Origin: Hericium rajendrae
Taxonomy: Eukaryota > Basidiomycota > Agaricomycetes > Russulales > Hericiaceae
Direction: 5' to 3'
NCBI GenBank assembly: GCA_033439255.1
Contig: CM065878.1
Span: forward strand, 2,666,001-2,730,000
Length of the DNA stretch: 64,000 nt
Part shown: positions 45,782-55,300 of the stretch, in pieces
How positions within the stretch are numbered: the first letter of the stretch is position 1
How the letters are laid out: every line of letters starts with the position of its first letter
Notes under the pieces: generated by a model
What the model saw: the letters and a program-made list of their open reading frames with translations, nothing else
Told to the model about the DNA's origin: nothing
Databases searched by the model: none
Program-made: the position numbers and the translations under genes

Positions 45782-48700
45782 TCAAGGGGCAGACGCCGTG
45801 GCAGACGCCGTGGTGGATTTTCCTGGAGACTGGGGAAGAAAAAGACGCTGAACATTAGTATATACCTTGCCGCCGCAGGCGGGCAGGCGGTGAACAGTGA
45901 TCAGGTGGTATGTGAGATCACGAAGACTGCCATGGGCGCGGGTGCCGCATGAGGGAACGGGGCACTGCAGAAGGGCGGGGTGGGATGTGAGGTGTTGTTT
46001 GAGATGGGATTTGAAAGAGGCAGCATCGTCCCATCTGAAGGGTTTATAGGAAATGAGCGGAGCCTACACAAGTGGATACGCACTGTTTCATCCTTTGCGA
46101 GAAGGAGATGGATTCGTCGAAAACACAATATGGGCAGAAGATGGGAGACATGGCGAGGGCAGGAAGGACCTCCCCATGGAACTCGGGAAGGAGACCATGG
46201 AAACCTTGATGGAGATCATACTCGACAGCGTTATCCATGGGCGGAAGAAAGGCGATACCGATGGGTTGGACGTCGATGTCCTGAGCACGGGAGGAAAAGG
46301 GCCCGAACAGTTCACCATAATGGTGTGCACAGTGGTCATCCCATTGGAAACCATGGTAGTCGTCGGTCCTGGGGGATGACGTGCAGAAAAAGAAAGCGTG
46401 TGATACAGAGGGACGCACCATTCATGGCAGAGGTAACAGTAATGGGATGTTATCATGGTTTGGACATTGAGGGCGTGCACTTCAGAGAAGTGGTGCTCCC
46501 AACTCTTGCAGTCAGTTTCTTCACAGGGTGAACCGCCATCGAGACGCCACTGACAGGCCGGTCCCTCCTGCGCTGGATCGCAGTTCAAGGTCCAGAGGTG
46601 TGCATTTTGGATATGTGAAACAAATGCATGACGAGAGGGCCAGAGGGTATCGGAGAGAGCGCAGTGGAGCCACTGGCAGGTCTGGGGCCGGTATGTCTCA
46701 GTTGTAAGGGCTTGGACCTCGGTCTGGCGCTGCTTTTCGAGACAGGCATGTATGTGGCGTCCAACGCCACCTGCGCGTTTCATGAGAGCGTCGCTGCTCG
46801 GGATGAGTACATGGGAGCGTGGGAGAGTGGTGGGACTCACATGCAACGCTTTCCACACACAGGACACTTGTTGTCAGCGGTAGGGCTTTCACCTGGATAG
46901 CATAGTGGGGAAGCGCCGCTGGGAAGGTCGAGATAGGCATGGATGGAGTCAGTCAGATTGTCAGGGGTGGAGGTCTGGGCGTGGTAAAGGAGGTGACAGA
47001 GAGCATCGAGGGGATCGGACGTGGCCAGAGGGGTCTGCGCCGTGGTGCTGGTCGATGTCGCTGTCGTCTGTGCATGACGGGCATGGTCGGCAAAGTGTTT
47101 CGTCCTATTTTCGGTGATCTTTTTGCGAGATTTGTAAAGCAAATGATTGTGATAGCGAGCCCGGAGGGTTTTGATGTTCAATGTGATCTCGCGAAGAGCA
47201 GCAGCCTGGGCAGCAGGGGAGAGGGTATCGGGGCCTTGTTGCGGTTGAGACTTGATGAGAACGCGCTTTTCCTGAAGCTAGTGTGTCGGGGTGGGTCAGG
47301 AGTGTCTTTGGCACAGGGAAGAGGCATGTCTCACTGCACTTATTTCTTCCTGAAGCTGGAGAAAGTGGGGTTGGCCCCTCAGTGCTGCGCGGTCTGCAGC
47401 GTTGAGGGTGAAAGGCGCATTGGGGTCGAGAAGGGCAGAGGAGCGAACAAGGCTCTGTCTGATGGTGTGAGCAGAGGAGTAGGCATTGTATGGATTACGC
47501 ACACGCAATCTGGCAGTGGTGTCTGACGACTCTGCATTGGATGCCTTGAGGCCCTGCAAATCGACCGTGGATATAGAAGACTTGTAGTGTTTCTGCACAA
47601 GGGCGTATTGAGCGTGGGGAGAGCAAAGGAGGTGTGGAAAAAACGTACAAAAAACATATCAGATTGGGGGCCATGGGCCATAAGGATCCTGCGCTTGTCG
47701 TCGGAAATTGAGCGAGCAAAGCGCGCTGCCGCGCCGCGGCGGATATCATAGGGGAGGACAGGATCTGTGGTGAAAGTGGGATTGGCAGGGGGAGGTGTCA
47801 AGAGAGGCAAGACATACGCGGAAATCTGGCGGCATAGGACATGGCAGTGAGCCATGTGCGAAAGGAATCATAGCCCAAGGCATGCAACGGGGAGACGGCC
47901 CACTGTCTGTCAACGCGCTCCTCTGCGCGGAATATGGGGCGGTCCTGCCACTCTATCTTGATGGGGAGATCGTAAGGGCGGGTTGAATGGACCTGCGGAG
48001 AGAGGATTTCCTCGACACTGTCCACATGCTGAAAGATCGAGTCTTCCAAGGCAAGACACAGGAACGAGAACACAGGACAGGAAGCACGGTTTTCAGTGGG
48101 TTCAGCTTCGACTAGGAACGATTTGTTTCGAGATAGGTCGTCGCGGGATCCCTTCAGCAGGTCGACGGTGACAGCCATGGTGAGATGGGGATGGGCCTGA
48201 TCCTTGTCGTTGGGAAAGAGGTAAAAGGCACAATTTCTCCATAGGAGAGCCTGGTTGGTGCCCCGATGGCATGCGCTCTCAACGATGGCGCCAATGCGCT
48301 CCGAGGACAGGGAGGCCACAGACAAGATGGAGTGCATCTGCATACGCATGCGCGAGGTGTGGAATTTGACGCGATCGTGCCAAATGGTGTGAAACAGGAT
48401 ATCGACATCAACCTCATCGCATATGCGTTTCTCACGTTCCGCTGTGGTGAGAGGTGTGCAGACGAGCAGATTCTTCGAGTTGATAAAGTTCTCCACACCT
48501 TTTCTGACAGAACGATCAACGCGGATCTGGGCATGACGTGGCCACAAGGCGAGGAATGTGCTCATGTATGACTCCAGAGTGTGTTTCTTTATGTACTCCC
48601 CAACACGTCCGCGAAGGCTCAGGACAAGCCAGCGTGCAAAGTCTAGGATGATATCTAAGGCACATATGAGCACGGGCTCAGAATGAAATGAGGACACTGA

Positions 48701-48978
48701 CGGAGGGAAGGGACGTGGGAGCCAGGTTTGATGTCACTGGAGAGGTCAGCGACCTCTTGTGTGATAGTGCCCTCGGCAATCGCATCGTGGAGAAATTCAG
48801 CCCAGTACTTTCGAATACGATCGTGGTGTTTGGTGGTGGGTACACCGATACGGGCTGCATGAATAACGCCCTTGTAGTTGGTCGTGCAGAGTGTACGAAT
48901 TCCTGGGTTTTCGGCCAGCCGTCATTGCATGCGTTCTTCGCGAGAACAATTGGCAGAGCGGGCGAGCGGGCGGTCCAT
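45782..48978 (-). CDS. Tyrosine-recombinase-like (DUF3435) protein with C-terminal C2H2 fingers
   Basis: Reading down: NYKGVIHAARIGVPTTKHHD, RKYWAEFLHDAIAEGTITQE, an intron, then IILDFARWLVLSLRGRVGEY (N-terminal helical part). The catalytic part has LSSERIGAIVES (first Arg), VTVDLLKGSRDD (Lys), YDIRRGAAARFARSISDDKR (second Arg) and RILMAHGPQSDMFFKHYKS (His and Tyr): the R-K-R-H-Y set of tyrosine recombinases in the DUF3435 arrangement. Then come a basic linker and Cys/His clusters: NKCPVCGKRC, CQWLHCALSDTLWPSRHAFV...HIQNAHL, YCYLCHEW, FCPYC and QCPVPSCGTRAHGSLRDLTY...HLITVH. Stop 45782-45784. The likely ATG (48,978) is followed by an in-frame TGA at 48,924-48,922 where Trp would fit (MQ-stop-RLAENPGIR). 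Either an unseen start or intron exists, or the gene is freshly inactivated. Such proteins drive excision and insertion of Starship-type and Crypton-type elements. Confidence 0.75.
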
Positions 48979-49192
48979 GATGGTGGGAGGAAAGAACGAG
49001 GACAGTGTGGGGGTGATGGCGAGAGGAGAGAAGAAATACGGTGGGGAGAGCCATTGGGGGAAGACACACTTGGGGTGCAGTTGGGGGCAGGCGGCTGGGG
49101 AGAGCCCCAGCGACGAGGCGAGAGGCGGGATGACATCATGCGGAAATGAACAGGGCGGGAAAGTATGCGCCGGCAGGTCGTGGGAAAGTACA

Positions 49193-49246
49193 CGCCTTTT
49201 TTGGCACGGCCCGGGCGTTCCGCCCCCGGCCGCACCAAAAAAGGCG
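49193..49246. repeat. 54-bp near-perfect palindrome next to the attachment repeat
   Basis: Arms cgccttttttggcacggc (49193-49210) and gccgcaccaaaaaaggcg (49229-49246) pair with two mismatches. The 18-base centre is itself partly palindromic (ccgggcg...cgccccc). It ends one base before the 37-bp repeat at 49,248 and lies about 200 bp upstream of the recombinase start region. This is a candidate recombinase binding site or element end. Confidence 0.8.
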
Positions 49247-49247
49247 C

Positions 49248-49284
49248 CAAATCACTCGCCTTAACGACTCGGCCATATCAGCTT
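49248..49284. repeat. Proposed attachment repeat (37 bp, copy 2): orphan tRNA-Ser 5' half
   Basis: Exact copy of 41,133-41,169: the tRNA-Ser 5' half with acceptor strand, D arm and anticodon stem 5' strand, but no 3' half, intron or T arm beside it. It cannot make a tRNA and is best read as a junction between element units. Confidence 0.85.
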
Positions 49285-49449
49285 GCTTGAATTTTGCATA
49301 TAAAAATCTACAATAAGCTCTCATCTTGAGACTTGACCATATCAGATTTCACAAATCACTCTGCTCTGACTTGGATGCTGCAGTGGGCCATGAGAGGAAA
49401 GATCCCTGGATAGGGTGAGAATGGGCTGAGTGAGGATAGAGATGAGGCC

Positions 49450-49816
49450 TTTCAGTTTGGTGCAGTTGAATGAGAAAGAAAGGGACATATTTTGGGCTCA
49501 TTCGAGCATGATCCGGAGAGAGGTGAGTCTGAGGGAATCGTCAATGAACAAGGCCCAGAGTGCGGGGTCAGATAGTGCTGAGTTCATGCAAATGATGGCA
49601 GACATGAGTGACATATAGCCAGGTCCGAGACATTGTCTCTCTTTGCACATTGTGTTGTTGCTGAACAGTCATGCGAAGGATGTTGCAAATCGTCTCCACC
49701 GAAAGTCTCAGGATAGGCATATGGACATTGAAGGCATGCTTGTTTGAAAGGATCTGGGCTTGTAGCTGTGCAGTGGAGCAATCGAGGTCTTTCCTCAACT
49801 CATTATAGTCGAGCAT
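49450..49816 (-). pseudogene. F-box protein remnant in unit 2
   Basis: Near-identical copy of 41,340-41,712 (one visible change in the F-box: RLPVET to RLSVET). It has the same frameshift after HHLHE and the same TGA after LRIMLE. Confidence 0.65.
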
Positions 49817-50972
49817 AGCTGATATGAAAGAGATTCAATGAATGGGAACATAGGAGCTATGGGGTAAACTCACCGTTCACTTGTGGGGATGGTGTAGAAT
49901 AAATCCGTTTATGCAGATGTATGCGTGGTCACTGACGGGGTGTCCAGACTTGTCAGTTGTTGACTGGGGGAAGACCGACTATATGCTGCACCTGAATTAC
50001 CCGATTGGCCTATCAGGTGAGGAACAGGATGAAACACAAGGTAAAGGGAAGGAAAGCTCACCTCTGTCGTAGAAGGGGGGAAAAGAATGAGTAAGGGAGA
50101 ACAAGGAGAGTTGTGGTGTATAAATGGAGAACCAGGCAGACATGGGTGGGACCATCATGGACATGACATCATGAGCCAAGAGAGTGGGCAGAGATAGTCC
50201 TAAAGGAGACATAGGAACACAGAAAGGGAACGAAGGGGGATTCAGATGCCCTAGCAGAAAATGTGTTCTCTCACGTGTTTGTGTCAACAGGGATGAGTAT
50301 ATGCAGATGCAGGGGGATCACAAGTGTGGGCTCGGGAATCAGGGTTACATCCATTGGACCACCAGTTAGAATGGCAGCAGGAGGGTAAACATTTGGTGTA
50401 TTGTGTACATGGTATTCTACAAACTCGTGGTACAATGGCAATGGTATTTCTACTACAAAGAAGAGGAATTTGTAGGTGTTCATTCTCAGAGGGCATCCTC
50501 ATGGGTGAACTGAGCATGAGAGGGTCTGGTCACTACGATTAGAGGAAGGACATGGGCACGTACTGATGAGGCACCACCGGTGAAAAAATGCTCCTCAGGC
50601 AATGGGGAAGATCCTGTCAAGGGAGACGGGGAGTCGACGAAAAAAAGGGCCTGCGGGATCGAGAAGGCATTGCTGGCCTCTCCAGCAGGGCAGTGCTCCG
50701 ACAATTCAGAGATAGATGAGGGTGAGGGAGGTCGCAAGGGCACCAGTTGACTGGAGCCAGTGCATCTGAGAAATTAAAATTTTATATAGCCTAGTGTTCA
50801 TTTATATGTCCTATCATAGTGCTATGAGGTCTATCACCATCTATGTAGCTATCTTTCTCAACTATATAAGGCTATGAGGCCTATCATGGCTTATATAGCA
50901 GTAGTTAGACACTATATAGTGCTATATATTTCTGAGGGGCAGCTATAGCTGCTATATAAACTCACTGGCTTG

Positions 50973-51038
50973 CTATGGTCCCTATGGTCCCTATGGTCCC
51001 TATGGTCCCTATGGTCCCTATGGTCCCTATGGTCCCTA
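50973..51038. repeat. 9-bp tandem repeat (ctatggtcc)x7
   Basis: Seven perfect head-to-tail copies of ctatggtcc (50,973-51,035) plus the start of an eighth. Confidence 0.95.
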
Positions 51039-51169
51039 CAGTAAGTGAGGTATGAATACTAATATTGCTATCTCAAGTCAACCAGGTACGAAAGATACAG
51101 AGTCAAAATCAATTATATTTAATAAGCTACTACTACAATTAAGTACACTACAAACTTAAACAGTGCATG

Positions 51170-51650
51170 CTGATGGAGCACGATAAGGGCGCGCACGCAT
51201 ACGAGGCGCGGCGGGCGTGCGGGGCACAGGAGTTGCGCACGCGGCACAGCAAGCCTATGCGCGAGGCGCTGGGCCCGTGCGCGAGGCGTTGGCCTGTGCG
51301 CGAGGTGCTGGGTCCATGCGCGAGGTGCGGGAAGTGCCGTGGCCGTGTGCGCCAGCGTCGGGCTGCAGCGGGCCCGTATGCGAGACGCGGGGTGTGCACG
51401 AAAGATGCGGCAGGCGGTGGGCCCATGTTTGAGGTACTAGGGACCATCCACGAGGCACGGCGGGCGAGCGCGAGGCGCCCTATGCCAGCGAGGCGTGGGG
51501 CCCGTGCGTAGAGCGCTGGGCTGCCGCGGGCCCGCACGCGAGGTGCGGTGATCGTGGGGCACCGGGCTGCCGCTGGGTCATGCACGAGGCGCGGCGGGGC
51601 ACGGCAGTGGGCGTGCTCGAGTCGCCGGGGTGTGGTAGGCCCGTGCGCGA
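51170..51650. repeat. CpG-rich minisatellite, transposon 1 left block
   Basis: Degenerate copies of a ~20-25 bp unit of the form cgcgaggYgctgggcccgtg. Long open frames arise on both strands because the array lacks A/T-rich stop codons; they are not taken as genes. Confidence 0.8.
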
Positions 51651-52714
51651 AGCGCCACAGGCATGGGCAATGCGTCGGGGTCCGGTGATGCGCCCTTTAG
51701 CACGCCTTGCAACGGCATTGCCCACTCCCCGCCTCCTTGCCCGTCCCGCTTCACTTCACCTCAGCTGCACCAAGCCCGCCCACCGCGACGTTGCTCCCCG
51801 CACAGGACAAGCGCCCCCACGGGTTCGGGACCGACCGGGTCGGACTAAAGCCGGTGTCCCATGGTCCGATGCACCGAACGGGCCGGAGATCAACCGGCTG
51901 GACGAGTCAGCGGCACAGGAACAGAAGCGCGCCCAGCGAACCAGCCGGCTCAATCAACGCGCCCTCGAATGCCCACACGCCCCCGGATCACGAGCGGCGC
52001 CCGCGACAGTGCGCTACTGACGTCATCCCAGCCATTCCAGCTCGACGCGCCCGCCGTTCCCGACGCACGCCCCGGGCGACGTTGTAAGGCGGCACCTTTG
52101 ATTCGTTCGTACCACGCGCACGCCCTCTGCCCTGCACGGGCCGAGCCGCAACGACTCCACTCGCCAAGGGACCCGGAGCAGGCAGGATCAGGAAGGAATT
52201 GGAGATTGGGTCGGTCAGCGGGAGGTTGTCGTAGGAAGTCGCGCCGGGCCGCCTGAGGCGGCCTTGCCCATTTGTACCGTAGCTACTGACTTAGAGAAGC
52301 AGAACGGAATCTGCCTTTTTCCCCTCAGAGCTCAGATCTCACAAAGCCCGCCGTTTGACGTTCTCACCCCAGTCTCTAAGCACGTCTCAGACGTAGCTCT
52401 TCTCACTTTCTCGTGTCGCTCATCATATTCGCCGTACTCGTCGCCGCGCCGTTATCTACAAGCCGTATCACCTAAGACCCGTGAGTCTTGTCGTACCGTC
52501 ATCGTCCCTAGCAGAGCCGTGTCGGAAGTCACCCGCACGCAGCAAGCTCGCCCTCCGCGGCCTTGCTCCCCTACCCGTAGTACGATCACCCGTCAGCTAC
52601 ACGTCTCGGCGCTCCCCTCTTGAGATACTTGGTCCCCTCGCACCCCCCGGTACTCTGTTGGTTTTGGTTTTGGCTGCCGCCTCCATTCCCAGGGTCCACA
52701 CATCACCGGTGGCC
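51651..52714. other. GC-rich block without recognised gene (transposon 1)
   Basis: Not repetitive within the window. Open frames such as 51,580-52,020 (+, with GPEINRLDESAAQEQKRAQR) exist in two registers, but I recognise no family and codon context is uninformative in such GC-rich DNA. Confidence 0.4.
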
Positions 52715-53400
52715 ATGCACAAGGCGCGTCGGACGTTGCGTGGGGCGTGGGGCTCCCGTTAGCTCATGCGTGAGGTACCGCAGGGCGTGGGGCTCCCGCT
52801 GGCTCGTGTGCGAGATACTGCAGAGTGCGGCGGCCTTGTACGGAGTGTGGCGGGCGTCCGCGAGGTGCGGCGGACGTCTGCGCAGGCATCGCGGGCCCTG
52901 GAGATGTCGGGAGGCACGTGAGCGAGGCGCAGGGTGCGTGGGCGAGGCGCGGGGTGCGTGGGCGAGGCGCGGGGGGGGTGGGCGAGGCGCAGCGAGCGTG
53001 CTGCAGGGTGCTGGACTGTCACAGGCCCATACACGAGGTACGGCGGGCATCCACCGGGCGCTGGCTCGTACGCGAGGTGCGGCGGCATGGCGGGCGTGCG
53101 CGAGGCACCGGGCTCATGCACGACGCAGAGGCCTGCGCACGAGGCACTGGGGCCCGCGTGCGAGCACGCCTCGCACAGCCACGCATGACGTGCACGCGTG
53201 CATGTGCTGGCTGGCACGCCGCACGCGGCCGTGGCCATCCGCTGGCCGTGCGTGTGCTGGCATGCGCAGCACGGCGGCCCATGCGCGAGACAGGGAGGCA
53301 GCGACCGGCGTGCCTGGCGAGGCGGCGGGCTGTCGTGTGCGTTGTGCGGCAGTGTGTGTGGCAGCGGAATCGGGGGTGGGTCGATGGGGGAGAGGCGGCA
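52715..53400. repeat. CpG-rich minisatellite, transposon 1 right block
   Basis: Repeats of cgcgaggtgcggcgggcgt type, including ggcgaggcgcggggtgcgtg three times in a row at about 52,921-52,990. Same family as 51,170-51,650. Confidence 0.8.
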
Positions 53401-53439
53401 GCAGGAGATGAGTGGATGGGAGAGGCCAGCGAGAGAGTA

Positions 53440-53990
53440 TCGCTCGCATGAGCAATACTCCCTGCGTTAGCACGAAGAAACAATAAGGAAGTTTTTTTTT
53501 ACTCACCTGAGGGGCCCTCGTCATCCTATTACCCTCCTTCGGATGTTCAATTTGACGGGAGAGGACAGAGGTGAGAAGGAGAGGGAGGGGAGTGGTGGTG
53601 GAAGCTCGAGTTGAACATTTGAACTTCGATGCGCATTTCGGTGGTTCAGCCACCAAATGTGCGCGAGTTCAAATGTTTCGAACGTAGTAAATCAAATAAA
53701 ATAGGAAAAAATCAAAGAAAAACACAGTATATACATTTCATTAATAGAAAATGACTGAATAAGCTCAGTGTCTAGCTACTGTGCTACAGGCTACCGGGCA
53801 GCGACACGAACTTAATGATGTCTGCCGCCTTAGCCTCTGATGCAGCGTCCAGCAGCGCTCGGGCCGAGTCGCGTCACCCACATTTGGCACTCCGCTCGCC
53901 ACATCTATATAAGGCATGCGCGACGTGTGTTCTCTCTCTCTTCCCTACCACTACCATCTCTCATCTTTCGTCGCTCTCTCTCTTATGCCT
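53440..53990 (+). promoter_or_regulatory. Dispersed TATA module, copy 1
   Basis: Contains a T9 run next to actcacctg (a 5' splice site if read on the minus strand), the segment tagtaaatcaaataaaat (53,686-53,703), cttagcctctga and the block ctatataaggcatgcgcgac with TATA at 53,906-53,912, then a C/T-rich start-like region. It matches 59,410-59,960 in order and spacing and, inverted, the TATA part at 62,420-62,645. Conservation of a TATA box and pyrimidine tract suggests an RNA polymerase II promoter of the transposons; no protein frame follows. Confidence 0.6.
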
Positions 53991-54596
53991 CAACTTTTTT
54001 ATGTTCAGTAAGTTGTTATGTTGTTTTCTTATCTACTAATGCTAATGTTCTTTGTAGACTTTGCAATTTTGCTTTTATTTCCTTAGGTAAACCTTATGTT
54101 TTTCTATTTTCTTATCTTATAATACTAATTTGTTGATTTGTCTTGTAGATCATTTTCGCTTTTTCTTATCTTTGTAGTTGTCACAGATCGCTCCATTTCT
54201 CTCCGCCTTCTTCTCTGCCATCAAGGCATCGCGTCGGTCATGTGCTCCAGCAGCCCCATCACATGTTCACTTCCTCACATGACCTGGGGCTATCCTTCAC
54301 CCATGCCCTTGTTCCCCTTTGGGACATCCTATTGTTCTCCCTCCCATTGTTCTCCTTTTGGCCACCATTGTTCTCACTCTATTGTTCGACCCATTATGGT
54401 GTCCATTGTTCTTTTCCCATTGTCATCCCAGTACTTATAATCGCCTATTTCCCTAGATTGTCCATTTTATCTGTACCGTACTGTACCTCCAATACAGGTC
54501 ACTGCGCTGCTAGTCGCTCTCTGCTCTCTCGCTCCCATCATCGCTGGTGACTTGGGTGGTTCTCTGCTGTCTACGACCGAGTCTTGACAGTAGTAA

Positions 54597-54677
54597 GTCT
54601 TATCTTTTATATCTTATCTTTTATATCTTATCTTGTATATCTTATCTATCTTATCTTATCTATTTATATCTTATCTT
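54597..54677. repeat. Tandem repeat of atcttatcttttat type
   Basis: Three 14-bp copies (one with a base change) followed by shorter atctt units. Confidence 0.85.
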
Positions 54678-55300
54678 TCAGTCATCATAGCTTGTAGTAC
54701 ATCATAGGTTTGTAATAATGTTTGTAGTAATGTACAGAATATATTTAAAATATAATGCTTTTAAATTTTCGATGTTTTGAATGCCTTAAATATATTATGA
54801 TTTTTTCTTAGATTGATGAATTTATAGCATTCTTTGAGCAACATTGTTGGTTAAGGTAACATAGAGTAGATAGCAGTCTTACTAGCTAGATATAATATGA
54901 TATCAGAGATATATCACATAGCAAATATAGCTTTGATAATCATCATATGCTATGGCAGTTATGATAGCTATCTTCTTATAATAGAATAGCTATAATGGCT
55001 ATGATAGCTACTACCTTATCCTATGATAGCTATGATAGCTTATGATAGTCCTATGTAGGTTGTCTTGCTACTATAGAGTGCTATGTAGAAAAGGAGACTG
55101 CTATGGCCCTATCAGAGCTATATAGGCTACATAGTGCTATATACCACTGTTAAATTTCTCAGATGTGGTCATTGTGGCCCCATCAGGAAAAACCGCAAAT
55201 CCATCAAACACGCTTACCGATCATCAGAAGTTTGATGGGTGCTACTGATGTCAGATTAGCGCTACTGATCTAGACTTAGTGATGTAATACAGTCAATGGT

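Larger units (their letters stand above)
41170..49247. mobile_element. Tyrosine-recombinase element, unit 1 (~8.1 kb), inserted at tRNA-Ser
   Basis: Bounded by the two 37-bp tRNA-derived repeats. From the far end inward, all on the minus strand: palindrome 49,193-49,246, recombinase-C2H2 gene (to 45,782), acidic-protein gene a, acidic-protein gene b, F-box remnant. The recombinase sits at one end and reads inward, as captains do in ascomycete Starship elements. The near end (41,170-43,705) is repeated, at roughly 90% identity or more by eye, as the start of unit 2 (49,285 on). This supports a discrete mobile unit that recurs behind each attachment repeat. Confidence 0.75.
50763..55165 (+). 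mobile_element. Non-autonomous TIR transposon 1 (4.4 kb)
   Basis: Ends catctgagaaatt...aaatttctcagatg are inverted repeats. TG at 50,761-50,762 is repeated at 55,166-55,167, and removing one copy restores the unit 1 sequence, giving a 2-bp target duplication. Inside, from left: AT-rich subterminal DNA with gctatgaggYctatcat motifs, a 9-bp tandem repeat, GC-rich minisatellites (51,170-51,650 and 52,720-53,400), a 1-kb GC-rich block (51,680-52,620) without recognisable genes, a TATA-bearing module (53,440-53,990), T-rich intron-like DNA, an atcttatctttt repeat and a right subterminal region of ctatgatagct repeats. No transposase seen. TSD size would fit CMC-type (for example Plavaka) or related elements, but this is only inferred. 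Confidence 0.8.

Noticed and set aside
41170-49247. Unit 1 as a plain segmental duplication with unit 2
   Set aside because: A simple tandem duplication would not place an exact tRNA 5'-half with a palindrome at the junction while the tRNA 3' half and intron are missing there, nor explain a recombinase gene at that end. It is still possible that later unequal exchange made the second unit.
48678-49250. Minus-strand frame starting at 49,250 as the recombinase N terminus
   Set aside because: Its Pro/Ser-rich reading does not continue into the conserved NYKGVIHAARIG segment, which lies in another frame beginning at 48,978.
51167-53483. Long open frames (up to ~260 codons) on both strands in the GC-rich part of transposon 1
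   Set aside because: They appear in several registers at once, consist of repeated R/A/G/H-rich strings from the minisatellite, and show no family pattern. They are explained by lack of A/T in stop-codon positions.
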